From the NCBI RefSeq assembly GCF_019749375.1, contig NZ_JACWFE010000020.1, forward strand, positions 1 through 64,000: a stretch of DNA of 64,000 nucleotides, in the 5' to 3' direction. Shown here piece after piece: positions 17,369 through 26,719 of this stretch. Position numbers and translations under genes: made by a program. The notes under the pieces were generated by a model that did not search any database, was not told the DNA's origin, and saw only the letters and a list, made by a program, of their open reading frames with translations. Origin of the DNA: Bacillus sp. S/N-304-OC-R1 (GTDB taxonomy: Bacteria > Bacillota > Bacilli > Bacillales > Cytobacillaceae). The stretch's first letter is position 1. Each line of letters begins with the position of its first letter.

Positions 17369-18386
17369 ACAATACTTAAAACAATTAGTTGGAGATCGAC
17401 ATATTCCTGGGGCTGTACTGTATATTTCAAAGAATAACCGAACAGAATTTTTTCAGTCTTTTGGCAGTTATTTAGATGAAAATAATCTAGAGCAGCCAAT
17501 CTATAAAAATACCATCTTTGATGTTGCTTCCTTGACGAAAATCATGGCAACACTCCCATCCATTTTAGTATTAACTTCACGCAAAGAGCTGCATTTAGAA
17601 AGCTCTGTCCATTCTTTTTTACCGCAATTTACACATAAAAACATCACTCTAAAACATTTATTAGAGCATTCTTCGGGGCTTCCGGCTGATCTTCCCTATA
17701 AAGATCGAATGGAGTCAAGGGATGTTATGTCAGAAATATTTAATACGAATCTAGGAAATTTGCCGGGAGCTCAAACCGTATACAGTGATTTAGGCATGAT
17801 TCTATTAGGAAAAGTGATTGAGAAAGTATCGGGTCAGTCGCTTGATCTTTTTGCAAAGGAAAGTCTATTTAAACCCTGGGGGCTTTCGGAAACTTCCTAC
17901 CTGTTGCCTGATAACAAGAAGCATCTCGCCGCTTCAACGGAATGGTATAAAGATCGCTACCTTCAAGGAGTGGTCCATGATGAGAAAGCGTACCAGCTTG
18001 GCGGTGTAAGTGGGAGTGCAGGAATATTTTCTACAGCAGAAGATATAGTTAGGTATGCTAGCCATTGGCTTTATCCTGAAGAACAGAGCTTAATTGCACC
18101 AGAGCTAATGAGAATGGCTGTCCAGCATAGAATGCATAACAGGGGACTTGGTTTTGAGGTATGGAGCGGAGCTGGCGAACCGCTCTCCATTGGCAGTCTC
18201 TGGCCATCAGGATCCTTTGGGCACACTGGATTTACGGGAACTAGCGCATGGATTTGCCCGCAAGAGAAACTGGTTATCGTTTTTTTAACCAATGCTGTTC
18301 ATTTCGGCAGGGGAACTTTGATTAGAAGTATTAGAAAGCAGCTTCATTCATTAATTTACTCCGCGTATAACCCGCCTTCACAATAG
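17361..18386 (+). CDS. Serine hydrolase of the beta-lactamase fold, AmiE/YbbE-like
   Basis: A 341-residue class C beta-lactamase-type hydrolase with the S-x-x-K motif (DVASLTKIM, about residue 54), a Y-S-D motif (about 134) and the HTG motif (GHTGFTG, about 288). No signal peptide is visible. In B. subtilis the related YbbE/AmiE sits in the muropeptide recycling cluster and removes the peptide from MurNAc; the same job is inferred here from the neighbouring murR, murK and murQ. It overlaps murR by 8 bp, so it is translationally coupled. An esterase or penicillin-binding role cannot be excluded. Confidence 0.7.
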   Translation: MVEQYLKQLVGDRHIPGAVLYISKNNRTEFFQSFGSYLDENNLEQPIYKNTIFDVASLTKIMATLPSILVLTSRKELHLESSVHSFLPQFTHKNITLKHLLEHSSGLPADLPYKDRMESRDVMSEIFNTNLGNLPGAQTVYSDLGMILLGKVIEKVSGQSLDLFAKESLFKPWGLSETSYLLPDNKKHLAASTEWYKDRYLQGVVHDEKAYQLGGVSGSAGIFSTAEDIVRYASHWLYPEEQSLIAPELMRMAVQHRMHNRGLGFEVWSGAGEPLSIGSLWPSGSFGHTGFTGTSAWICPQEKLVIVFLTNAVHFGRGTLIRSIRKQLHSLIYSAYNPPSQ

Positions 18387-18452
18387 CATTCACGCAGAGG
18401 GGCTTTATCGGGGAGATAAATAATAAAAAATATTCTAAGGAGGTCATATGCA

Positions 18453-19745
18453 ATGAAAAAGTTGGGAAAGGCGTGGTTGGCAGGGTTATTTTCATTTTCT
18501 TTAGTGTTTGCAGCAGCATGCTCGAAAGACACTGGAAGCACTGAGACACCGGAGAAAAAAGATGACGAAGTGAAGAAAGAACAAGTAACGTTAACGATTG
18601 GAAGCTGGAGAACCGAGGATACGGCAGGCTATGCCAAAGTCATCGAAGCGTTTAACAAGCAAAATCCTGATATCAAAGTTGAGTTCAAGCCTTCGAAAAA
18701 CACAGAATACAATACGATTCTGAACACAGCCCTGCAAAGCGGTGAAGGCCCGGATATTATTCATCTGCGTCCATACGCACCCGGAATTGCTTTGGCAGAT
18801 GGCGGTTTTATTGAGCCGCTTGACGGGCTTGAAGGATTAAATGCATTCCCGGAGTCCACTTTAGCTGCTTCAAAGGGATCAGATGGAAAGCAATATGGCG
18901 TGCCTTTAAATATGAGTACAACTCAAATGTTTTATAACAAAAAGATTTTCAGTGATTTAGGCTTAGAAACACCAAAAACTTGGGATGAATTTATTGCATT
19001 AAATGAAAAAATTAAAGCAGAAGGCATTACGCCGATTGCACTTGGTACAAAAGAGGGCTGGCTTCTATCCGCGGTGCATGGAATTATTGGGCCGGCACAT
19101 TATGGAGGAAATGATTTTGTAGACAAGATTACTAAGGGAGAAACGAATTTTACAAGCACGGAGTTTGTTAACTCGATTAAAGCGATGAATGAATTAAAAG
19201 CCTATTTCCCTAATAACTATGAAGGTCTTGGCATGGAGGATATCCGTACACTGTTCTTTACAGGAAAAGCGGCCATGTTCCCGATGGGAAGCTGGGAAAT
19301 TGAAGTTCTGCGCGGAATGAATCCAGATCTAGAGCTAGGTTTCTTCCCAATGCCGTCTGCAGTTGGAAAAGATCCGACAATTACAGCTTGGGTGGACGGA
19401 TCCTTTGCGGTAAATGCAAACTCTAAGCATAAAGAAGAGGCGAAGAAATTTGTTCAGTTCTTAATGACGAAGGAATTTGGTGAATTATTTACAAAAGAAT
19501 TCAAGATGATTAGTGCTAATCCAGAGGTTAAATCAGATGATGAGCTAGTTAACGGATTGAGTGAAGCAGTAGCGTCTATTTCCACACCATATATGATGGT
19601 TGTTCATTTTGCTGGAGGAAATCCAACGTCAAAAGCAACGTTAGAGCTTGAGCTTCAAGGGATGTATTTAGGTCAGCAGACACCAGAGGGCGTAGCTCAA
19701 AAAGTTCAGGAAAGTGCAGAAACTTGGTTCAAGCCGTTTCAATAG
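18453..19745 (+). CDS. ABC sugar importer, solute-binding lipoprotein
   Basis: A 430-residue extracellular binding protein of the maltose/oligosaccharide class (family 1). The lipoprotein signal ends at an AAC lipobox (FSLVFAAAC, Cys near 23), followed by a charged linker. Canonical segments include LTIGSWRTED, the GPDIIHLRP strand and TAWVDGSFAVNANSKHKEEA. Context points to MurNAc or a muropeptide as ligand. AAGGAGG is 9 nt before the ATG. It is the most 5' transport gene and is followed by stem-loops, as usual for a binding protein made in excess. Confidence 0.85.
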   Translation: MKKLGKAWLAGLFSFSLVFAAACSKDTGSTETPEKKDDEVKKEQVTLTIGSWRTEDTAGYAKVIEAFNKQNPDIKVEFKPSKNTEYNTILNTALQSGEGPDIIHLRPYAPGIALADGGFIEPLDGLEGLNAFPESTLAASKGSDGKQYGVPLNMSTTQMFYNKKIFSDLGLETPKTWDEFIALNEKIKAEGITPIALGTKEGWLLSAVHGIIGPAHYGGNDFVDKITKGETNFTSTEFVNSIKAMNELKAYFPNNYEGLGMEDIRTLFFTGKAAMFPMGSWEIEVLRGMNPDLELGFFPMPSAVGKDPTITAWVDGSFAVNANSKHKEEAKKFVQFLMTKEFGELFTKEFKMISANPEVKSDDELVNGLSEAVASISTPYMMVVHFAGGNPTSKATLELELQGMYLGQQTPEGVAQKVQESAETWFKPFQ

Positions 19746-19761
19746 GCGCTAAGCGCTCCTC

Positions 19762-19781
19762 CTAAAAGCTATTGCTTTTAG
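19762..19781 (+). other. Intercistronic stem-loop behind the binding-protein gene
   Basis: CTAAAAGC-TATT-GCTTTTAG forms a perfect 8-bp hairpin in the 120-nt gap between the binding protein and the first permease. There is no U tract. It probably protects the upstream mRNA or limits read-through. Confidence 0.5.
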
Positions 19782-19867
19782 TCGTGCAAAGATAATGCTG
19801 CTGTAGTTCTCCTTGTGGAGCTAGACCATTCGAAATACAGAATTATTAAAGTAAGGTGGCGGTGAAT

Positions 19868-20818
19868 ATGCAGACAGAGCCGAATGCCGTTGTCGTCAAA
19901 CAGATGAAGCAAAGGAAGCGGAGAAGATGGAATATTCATCTTTTCCCTATTCCCGCCCTCGTAATATACGGTTTATTTATTGTATATCCTTTAATTGCGG
20001 CGCTAACATATAGCTTCTTTGACTGGAAAGGCATTAAAAGGGGCGCTTTTATCGGATTTGAAAACTATAAAAACCTATTTACCCTTGAGCCTTTCAGCGG
20101 GATGTTCTGGAATGCGTTTCAGCATAATATTTTATATTTTGTCGTGCAAATGGTTTTCCAAAATGGGCTGGCCTTTTTGTTAGCGTTTATTATTTATCAA
20201 AAAATCCGCGGAGCCGAGTTTTTCAAAATTGCATATTTCCTGCCGCGTTTATTATCTGTCATTGTTGTAGGTTTTTTGTGGAAGCTCATCCTTAATCCTA
20301 ATTTCGGTGCTTTGAATGTTCTATTAGGGAAATTTGGACTCGAATCCTTGCAGGAAGCATGGCTGGGAAATCCGAAGACGGCGCTGATTGCCATTATTTT
20401 AGTCAACTGCTGGTTTGGGATTGGCTTTGCTGTTTTGATCTTCTTAGCAGGCTTTCAATCGATCCCAAGAGAATTAATCGAAGCGGCCACTATCGATGGA
20501 GCTAAAGGAATTACGATTTTGACTCGAATTATGCTTCCGTTAATGGTTCCGTCCATCATGATTATTACGGTTCTCACATTCATCCAATCATTTGAAGCAT
20601 TTGAACTTGTATATGCGATGCAGGGGTCACAAGGTGAGCCTTACCGGTCAACAGATACATTAGCTGTTTATTTCTACCGTCTAGCATTTGGAGGCTCGTC
20701 TGGAGATTCTACGGCAATTGGTCTAGGATCAGCACTCGCTGTCGTATTATTTTTTTTCATCTCAACTATAACGGCTGTTTTATTGAAATCTATGAAGAAA
20801 AAAGAGATAGAGATGTAG
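19868..20818 (+). CDS. ABC sugar importer permease 1
   Basis: About 316 residues, six membrane segments, MalF class. The EAA loop is visible (ELIEAATIDGAKGITILTRIMLP), the site that docks the ATPase. The ATG at 19868 is chosen because AAGGTGG lies 9 nt upstream; the GTG at 19856 is inside that site. No ATPase gene is present in the operon, so a shared MsmX-type ATPase is expected. Confidence 0.85.
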   Translation: MQTEPNAVVVKQMKQRKRRRWNIHLFPIPALVIYGLFIVYPLIAALTYSFFDWKGIKRGAFIGFENYKNLFTLEPFSGMFWNAFQHNILYFVVQMVFQNGLAFLLAFIIYQKIRGAEFFKIAYFLPRLLSVIVVGFLWKLILNPNFGALNVLLGKFGLESLQEAWLGNPKTALIAIILVNCWFGIGFAVLIFLAGFQSIPRELIEAATIDGAKGITILTRIMLPLMVPSIMIITVLTFIQSFEAFELVYAMQGSQGEPYRSTDTLAVYFYRLAFGGSSGDSTAIGLGSALAVVLFFFISTITAVLLKSMKKKEIEM

Positions 20819-20830
20819 GAGGGAAATAAG

Positions 20831-21655
20831 GTGAAGCACACAATCTGGACTAGACCAATCTACTATATTATTGCCTTTTTATTTGCCTCTATTAGTCTAT
20901 ATCCGATTATTTTAATGATTCTATCCTCATTTAAGCCAAGTGCGGAAATCTTTATGAGTCCGCTTTCCCTTCCAAAGAGCCTGAGTTTGGATACGTATCG
21001 AAATTTATTAGATCAAATTCCGTTCATGACTTATTTCTATAATAGTGTGTTCGTCAGTGTTGTTTCGGTTTTGCTTATTCTTGCCACGACCTCATTAGCT
21101 GCTTTTTATATTGCTAGATATACATTCTGGTGGAATAATTATCTATTTTTCTTCTTTCTAATGGGCATGATGATTCCGATTAAATTAGGGATTGTTCCTT
21201 TGTTTTTACTAATGAAGGATTTGGGCCTGACGAATTCACTATGGTCGCTTATTATGATGTACACAGCACAAGGGATTCCGCTGTCCATCTTAATACTTAC
21301 AGGATTCTTCCGAACGATGCCGGTTGAGCTGGAGGAGGCTGCCCGGATGGATGGAGCGAGTGATTTGCGCATTCTTTGGAATGTTGTGCTTCCATTAATG
21401 CGCCCTGCCCTAGGAACGGTGATGATTATTAACTTCATTACAGCCTGGAATGATTTCTTTTTTCCATTAATTTTTATTTCAGATGAGTCGAAAAAGACGA
21501 TTCCGGTTGGAATGATGAAGTTATTTGGCGAGTATTCGGCAGATTGGGGAGCTTTATTTGCGGGATTAACCCTGTCGTCTCTTCCAATGATCATCCTATT
21601 CTTTATCGCATCCAAGCAATTTATGGAGGGACTGACAGCTGGTGCCGTTAAATGA
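20831..21655 (+). CDS. ABC sugar importer permease 2
   Basis: 274 residues, six membrane segments, MalG class, with an EAA loop (ELEEAARMDGASDLRILWNVVLP). The start is GTG with GGAGGG 7 nt upstream. It lies 12 bp behind permease 1 and overlaps the kinase gene, so the genes are co-translated. Confidence 0.85.
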   Translation: MKHTIWTRPIYYIIAFLFASISLYPIILMILSSFKPSAEIFMSPLSLPKSLSLDTYRNLLDQIPFMTYFYNSVFVSVVSVLLILATTSLAAFYIARYTFWWNNYLFFFFLMGMMIPIKLGIVPLFLLMKDLGLTNSLWSLIMMYTAQGIPLSILILTGFFRTMPVELEEAARMDGASDLRILWNVVLPLMRPALGTVMIINFITAWNDFFFPLIFISDESKKTIPVGMMKLFGEYSADWGALFAGLTLSSLPMIILFFIASKQFMEGLTAGAVK

Positions 21656-22646
21656 CGAATTATTTATAGGAATAGATGGCGGAGGTACGAAAACGATCGG
21701 CATTATTGGGGATTCCAAAGGGACAATTATAGGCTCTGCAACAGGTGCTTCTACCAATATTAAATCGAGGCCGCCTGAAAAAGTAAAAGAGGCCATACAC
21801 GATTTGCTATCGGAATTACTAGAGTTTAAGCCCTCTCCACTCCACGAAATAAAGGGCATTTTTGTTTCTACGGCTGGAGGTGACCGAGAAGAGGATCAGG
21901 AACGTTGGAAGCAATGGATTTTCGATTATGGAATGTGTCCTGAAAATATATTTGTAGAGAACGATGCGGTTGGAGCTCTAGCGGCAGGAACGAAAGCCCG
22001 AGATGGAATGGTTTTGATTGCGGGAACCGGATCAATTGCTTACTTCGTCAGAAAAGGGAAAAGTAAGCCAATCCGTGCTGGCGGCTGGGGTTATCTTTTA
22101 GGAGATGAAGGCAGCGGCTACGATATTGGGCGTCTAGCACTTCAAACAATTTTGAGAGCCCATGATGGCAGGGAAGAGAAAAAGGAGGAGTTGACGGAAT
22201 CTATTCTCCAAGAAGCAGGATTAGAAAGACCTGAACAAATCATTACTTATATTTATGAAGACCCCTACCCAAGGAAATTGATTGCCTCTTTTGCCAAGCA
22301 TGTAATTTCGCTGGCCGAACAGGGAGAGCCGAATGCAAAGAAAATTACCCAAGAAGCGATCCATCAACTAATAGATTTAGCAGCTTCAATTATTCGCCAT
22401 GAAAAGGATAACAGCGGCTTTCCATTAGTAGTATCGGGCGGTTTATTCGAATCCCATTATTTTAAAAAGACTTTTGAACATTCAATGAGGGAAAGAGGTT
22501 ATCATTCCCCTATTATTTTACCTAAATATCCGCCTGTCATAGGTTCGTATATTAGTGCCCTTCTAGAAGTGGAAGCTGCCATTTCAAATGAAATAGAGCA
22601 AAATATCGAGAAGTCATGGCAAAAAGTTCTGAAGGATTGTAAATGA
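21642..22646 (+). CDS. murK: BadF/BadG/MurK-type N-acetyl amino-sugar kinase
   Basis: A 334-residue sugar kinase of the ASKHA fold: phosphate-1 motif GIDGGGTKTIGIIGD at the N-terminus, phosphate-2 GMVLIAGTGSIAYF (about residue 121), and an adenosine motif near PLVVSGGLF (about 262). The family includes Clostridium MurK, which phosphorylates MurNAc and GlcNAc. The product MurNAc-6-phosphate is the substrate of MurQ, encoded next. This replaces the phosphorylating PTS (MurP) of B. subtilis. The GTG start overlaps the permease by 14 bp, with GGAGGG about 11 nt upstream. Confidence 0.75.
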   Translation: MPLNDELFIGIDGGGTKTIGIIGDSKGTIIGSATGASTNIKSRPPEKVKEAIHDLLSELLEFKPSPLHEIKGIFVSTAGGDREEDQERWKQWIFDYGMCPENIFVENDAVGALAAGTKARDGMVLIAGTGSIAYFVRKGKSKPIRAGGWGYLLGDEGSGYDIGRLALQTILRAHDGREEKKEELTESILQEAGLERPEQIITYIYEDPYPRKLIASFAKHVISLAEQGEPNAKKITQEAIHQLIDLAASIIRHEKDNSGFPLVVSGGLFESHYFKKTFEHSMRERGYHSPIILPKYPPVIGSYISALLEVEAAISNEIEQNIEKSWQKVLKDCK

Positions 22647-22696
22647 TTTCTAGGGGCTTGAACACTAGTTTTTCTAAAAAATATGGAGGCTGAAAA

Positions 22697-23611
22697 ATGA
22701 ATGAAACGAATCCTGCATATTTAACTGAAATGAGAAATGAGAAGTCGGAAAATCTACATCAGTTTTCGACAATAGACATTATTCGGTTAATGAATCAAGA
22801 AGATAAACAGGTTCCATATGTAGTAGAGAAGGCGCTGCCTCAAATTAGTAAGGCTATTGATGCGGTTGTTGAAAGATTACAGCAAGGAGGGAAGCTATTT
22901 TACATTGGAGCGGGAACAAGCGGCCGCCTCGGTGTGCTGGATGCCTCTGAATGTCCGCCTACCTTTGGTGTAGCACATGATTTAGTGAATGGGATTATTG
23001 CTGGTGGGGAAAAGGCTGTTCGTTTTCCAATTGAAAACGCTGAAGATAATTGGGAGGCTGGTAAGGAAGAAGTTGATTCTCATATTAGCTCCAATGATAT
23101 AGTAGTTGGGATTGCTTCGAGCGGCAGTACTCCCTTTGTGTTAGGGGCAATTGAAAGGGCAAATGAAAAAAACATTCCGACGATTGGGATTTCATGTAAT
23201 ATAGGCTCTGAATTAAGCAGAATTTCTAAATATCCAATTGATATTCCGGTAGGGGCTGAAATCATAACAGGTTCAACCCGTTTAAAAGCAGGGACTGCCC
23301 AAAAGATGGTTTTAAATATGATTTCCACTGCCAGTATGATTAAGCTAGGCAAGGTGTATAACAATTTAATGGTCAATGTTCAGGCTACGAATGAAAAGCT
23401 GAGACAAAGGTCAATTTCCATTATTCAAGATTTAACAGGCGCGGATGAAGTGACTGCAAAAGAAATGAACGAAAAGGCAAATGGGAATACACGAGCAGCG
23501 ATATTAATGATCCTCTTTTCCGTTGAATATGAAACGGCTAGCTTAGTATTGGAGGAACAACAGGGGCATTTCCCTAATGCAATGGAACAGCTTCAAAAAC
23601 TAAAAGGCTGA
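22697..23611 (+). CDS. murQ: N-acetylmuramic acid 6-phosphate etherase
   Basis: 304 residues, the usual MurQ length. The SIS domain carries the hallmark GAGTSGRLGVLDASECPPTF near residue 76 and a second signature in GITGSTRLKAGTAQKMVLN-like sequence near 195. The enzyme cleaves the lactyl ether of MurNAc-6-phosphate to GlcNAc-6-phosphate and D-lactate, which then enter glycolysis via NagA/NagB (not in this window). It is the last gene of the operon; a strong terminator follows. Confidence 0.93.
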   Translation: MNETNPAYLTEMRNEKSENLHQFSTIDIIRLMNQEDKQVPYVVEKALPQISKAIDAVVERLQQGGKLFYIGAGTSGRLGVLDASECPPTFGVAHDLVNGIIAGGEKAVRFPIENAEDNWEAGKEEVDSHISSNDIVVGIASSGSTPFVLGAIERANEKNIPTIGISCNIGSELSRISKYPIDIPVGAEIITGSTRLKAGTAQKMVLNMISTASMIKLGKVYNNLMVNVQATNEKLRQRSISIIQDLTGADEVTAKEMNEKANGNTRAAILMILFSVEYETASLVLEEQQGHFPNAMEQLQKLKG

Positions 23612-23650
23612 AAGATTCCAATTAGTTCTTTTGGAATCTTTTTCTTTTTT
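23611..23650 (+). terminator. Terminator of the MurNAc operon
   Basis: An 11-bp stem (23611-23621 with 23631-23641) runs into a T-rich tail. Confidence 0.85.
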
Positions 23651-23746
23651 CTCATCAAACTCTAATTTTCCTCACAGAAAAATCTCATAATGCTCCTTTA
23701 GGATAAAAACACGCAAGAAAATAGTTCCAAAAAAGGAGAGATTTTT

Positions 23747-24358
23747 ATGAAAAAATTAATGGTTACAGCAATGGGAGCAGTATTGTTAGCATCAGGAGGA
23801 ATGTATGCAGTACATGGAAGCCAAGTGGAGGCGTCCGCACAAAAGGCAGAACCTTCTTATTTCTCACAAAACGGAATAGTGCAGCAAGATGTGACACAGC
23901 TTCCCGAGTATGAAACGCTTGCAAGCCATGTTGAACTATCAAAATTCAGCTTAAGAATTGTAGAGGATAATGGATCAAAGCGTGTTATGGTCTTAAAAGA
24001 TGCGAATGGCCGTGATCAAATGAAAAGTATGTTTATGAAAGAAGAAAATCGATTAAAGATTGTTAATTTCCGTGGCGGTTTACTATTTAATGGAATCATT
24101 CCTGCTGAAGATGCCAGCACTCCGTCACCTGAAGACCAAAGCAATGCGTCAGAATCAACAACTATTATAAATAGAAATGCTCAATTGCCGGAATATCAAG
24201 CCCTCTCTGCGTCTGTAGATTTAACGGGTTATCATGTTGAGATCATTGACGATAATTATAATAATAGAGTGTCCCTTTTCAGAGATTCGAATGGACACAT
24301 TCAGTATAAAACCATTTATGTGAAAAAGACTGGGCTTGTAAAAATAATTAAAATGTAA
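23747..24358 (+). CDS. Secreted protein with two internal repeats, unknown function
   Basis: 203 residues with a classical signal peptide (about residues 1-30, cleavage near VEAS-AQ). The mature part holds two copies of a ~58-residue module: PEYETLASHVELSKFSLRIV… (about 63-118) and PEYQALSASVDLTGYHVEII… (about 148-203), joined by a Ser/Thr/Pro/Glu-rich linker. Each copy ends in a basic beta-rich segment. I do not recognise the family. It has an AAAGGAGAG site and is monocistronic. Confidence 0.7.
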   Translation: MKKLMVTAMGAVLLASGGMYAVHGSQVEASAQKAEPSYFSQNGIVQQDVTQLPEYETLASHVELSKFSLRIVEDNGSKRVMVLKDANGRDQMKSMFMKEENRLKIVNFRGGLLFNGIIPAEDASTPSPEDQSNASESTTIINRNAQLPEYQALSASVDLTGYHVEIIDDNYNNRVSLFRDSNGHIQYKTIYVKKTGLVKIIKM

Positions 24359-24370
24359 TGTTAGGAAGAC

Positions 24371-24412
24371 AAAAGGGGCTCTCGGCAGATTTATCTGCTT
24401 AGAGCCCCTTCA
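24371..24412. terminator. Bidirectional terminator between convergent genes
   Basis: AAGGGGCTCT (24373-24382) pairs with AGAGCCCCTT (24401-24410), and inside it GCAGAT pairs with ATCTGC. It serves the secreted protein gene and the convergent chemoreceptor gene. Confidence 0.8.
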
Positions 24413-24430
24413 ACCGACAAAGAATCTCCA

Positions 24431-26173
24431 TTACTTAAAAATGGATACCGATTCCTCCAGTTTTTGTGCAAGGTCTTTTAATAGTAGTGTTGTTTCTGCC
24501 ATGTTATTCATTTTTTCCAGTTCTTCCTTCGATGCATGGTCCACTTCTATTGTGTCTTCTACTGTTTTCTTTGTTATATGAGCAAAGTGCTCTAAAGATG
24601 CAAACATTTCCTCTGAACCCGCACTTAACTGCTCTGTTACAGCAGAAACCTCGTGAATTTCTTCATTTACCTTTTGTACAGAGAGTAAAATCTGATTAAA
24701 AATTTCTCCCGTATGTTTTACAGCTTCTGTGCCATTGCTCGCCTTTATCATGCTTTTGTCCATTTCGAAAATAATATTGTTCGTTACATTCATAAAATCA
24801 TGAATATGATGTGTTATTTCCTTTGCGGAAGTCTTTGACTTTTCGGCAAGTACACGAACCTCTTCTGCAACAACTGAGAATCCTCTGCCATGTTCTCCAG
24901 CACGGGTTGCTTCAATCGCTGCATTAAGTGCAAGTAAGTTAGTCTGTTCGGAAATCTCAGTTATCACCTTTGTCATTTTGCTAATTTCATCGACTTGGCT
25001 GATCATGCTCTTTACATTATGGGCGGTATCATTGATAGATGATTCCACATCTTGAATCTCTTTAATTAAATCGACGATCTCCTGATTACCTGATTGTACG
25101 GTTTCTGTAACATGGTTCGAGGATTCTGAAACCTCTGTTGAAGAATCGGCAATCTTTTGAATACCAGTCGACATTTCTTCCATTGCTCTGACTGATTCTT
25201 CTAATTGGTGAAGATTGCTTTGGCTGCCATTGGCAATGCTGCTTATTTTAATGACATTGTTTACGTTTGATTCTTTCGAAGTCTCCACATCGTTCGAAAG
25301 CTGATCAGATGTTTGCATTAAGTGGTTTGATACATCAACAATATGGGATATTAATACATTAATTTTCTTAGTCATGTCTTTAAAGGATTCAGCCACCTGA
25401 TTAATTTCATCATTTCCTGTTATCTTCAGGCTATTAATCAATTGGTTAGCTTCTGTTAGGTTTCCTTCTTGAATTTCTATTGCGGTTTTTGAAATGATTG
25501 ATAAAGGAGCAAGCCGCTTTCTTGTATACAAAAGCATCATAAACCCTGTGAAGGCTACTAATGCAAGTAAAATAGTCAAGTAAAGGGGCAAGGATTTTGA
25601 AACAACATTCTTTTGGATGATACCAACATCATCAGCCATAATATCGACTCCCAGTATGCCTATGACCTGGTTGTTTTTATTTTTTATAGGAGCAAATGTG
25701 GATAGGTATCTTCCGTATTGAGGATCATTAATAATATCTGTCGCTGTATAGTCCCCCTTAAGGACAGGTTCAATATCTTCATAGCTCGTTCCCGTTGTAG
25801 GGGCCCCAATCTCCGCTGCATCTTCAGCGCCTTTAGCCGAACTGTCTACAAGAATAGAAATGTTCTTGCTGTTTTCTTGAAGTATATAAACATAAGCGGC
25901 ACCTGTTTTTACTTGGTAGTCTCGTAGCTGTTCTCTTAACTTCCAATAGTCTTTAGACTCCGTCATATCATTTAAAAACTTCTCAAAGGTATCAGTATCT
26001 AAGCCGGTAGTAATATTCTTTGCTGTATTAATACTGAAATTGGCGATAGTTTTTTCAACTGTCATTTTTGTATTTAGAAATAGTATAAACGCCGTAATAA
26101 TAAGAATAAACACCATGGCTGCCATTAAAGATAGGATTAATGTAGTACTTAGCTTTCTTACTTTTTGTTTCAT
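24431..26173 (-). CDS. Methyl-accepting chemotaxis protein
   Basis: 580 residues. Membrane segment 1 (about 8-29), an extracytoplasmic sensor of single-Cache type (about 30-195), membrane segment 2 (about 196-217), HAMP (about 218-272), then the signalling coiled coil with the conserved hairpin tip ([27 protein letters not shown]). It controls CheA in response to an unknown small ligand. A GGAGGGGAG site precedes the ATG. It is monocistronic and not linked to che genes here. Confidence 0.92.
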   Translation of the reverse strand: MKQKVRKLSTTLILSLMAAMVFILIITAFILFLNTKMTVEKTIANFSINTAKNITTGLDTDTFEKFLNDMTESKDYWKLREQLRDYQVKTGAAYVYILQENSKNISILVDSSAKGAEDAAEIGAPTTGTSYEDIEPVLKGDYTATDIINDPQYGRYLSTFAPIKNKNNQVIGILGVDIMADDVGIIQKNVVSKSLPLYLTILLALVAFTGFMMLLYTRKRLAPLSIISKTAIEIQEGNLTEANQLINSLKITGNDEINQVAESFKDMTKKINVLISHIVDVSNHLMQTSDQLSNDVETSKESNVNNVIKISSIANGSQSNLHQLEESVRAMEEMSTGIQKIADSSTEVSESSNHVTETVQSGNQEIVDLIKEIQDVESSINDTAHNVKSMISQVDEISKMTKVITEISEQTNLLALNAAIEATRAGEHGRGFSVVAEEVRVLAEKSKTSAKEITHHIHDFMNVTNNIIFEMDKSMIKASNGTEAVKHTGEIFNQILLSVQKVNEEIHEVSAVTEQLSAGSEEMFASLEHFAHITKKTVEDTIEVDHASKEELEKMNNMAETTLLLKDLAQKLEESVSIFK

Positions 26174-26360
26174 GGTCTCCCCTCCAATCTAAAGTATTTT
26201 AAACAAGTAATATATCGTCGAAAAATAGCTAATATTAAGTTTTTGGGAATAAAAAAGTTATTCTTTTTATTAGATATTCAATTTGTTAGAAATAAATTCC
26301 GTATAATGGAATAAAAATAATAACCTTTTGTGTAAAATTTTCGGAATTAAGGAGGCTTTC

Positions 26361-26474
26361 ATGGCTCGAGCTGAGAATACATTAAATAGAAGAAATCAAA
26401 AAAAATCTTTACCCAAATGTTTAATAGAGGAAATAAGGGGTATAAGTGGCTTGGCGGTATTTTTTATTATCTAG
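26361..26474 (+). CDS. Small protein of 37 residues, unknown
   Basis: An ATG with an excellent AAGGAGG site 7 nt upstream opens a 37-codon frame. It begins basic (NRRNQKKSLPK) and ends hydrophobic (GISGLAVFFII). A TATAAT box is at about 26302-26308. It could be a real membrane-active peptide or the remnant of a truncated gene. The following 240 bp to the next gene are AT-rich and hold only very short open frames (for example an 18-codon frame near 26600). Confidence 0.35.
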   Translation: MARAENTLNRRNQKKSLPKCLIEEIRGISGLAVFFII

Positions 26475-26719
26475 AATTAATAAATAGGCTAAAAGGTTGA
26501 TTGATTAATAAATATTAAAACTATTAACATGGTGATAAACTTAGTAGTAATGAACCATATTTTAGCAATAAAGTCTTGGAAAGATTGTAAGAATTGGCAA
26601 TGAAACAAGAGGAAGGACCTCAATTTAAAGATAATTTACAAAATTTTTATAAATAGATTTTTAGTCAATATTTGCTTCTCCGACAAAGAAAGCAAATAAA
26701 AAATAATGGGGGCATGTTC

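Noticed and set aside
21139-21615. 158-codon minus-strand open frame
   Set aside because: Antisense to the sugar permease gene with no supporting start site or similarity.
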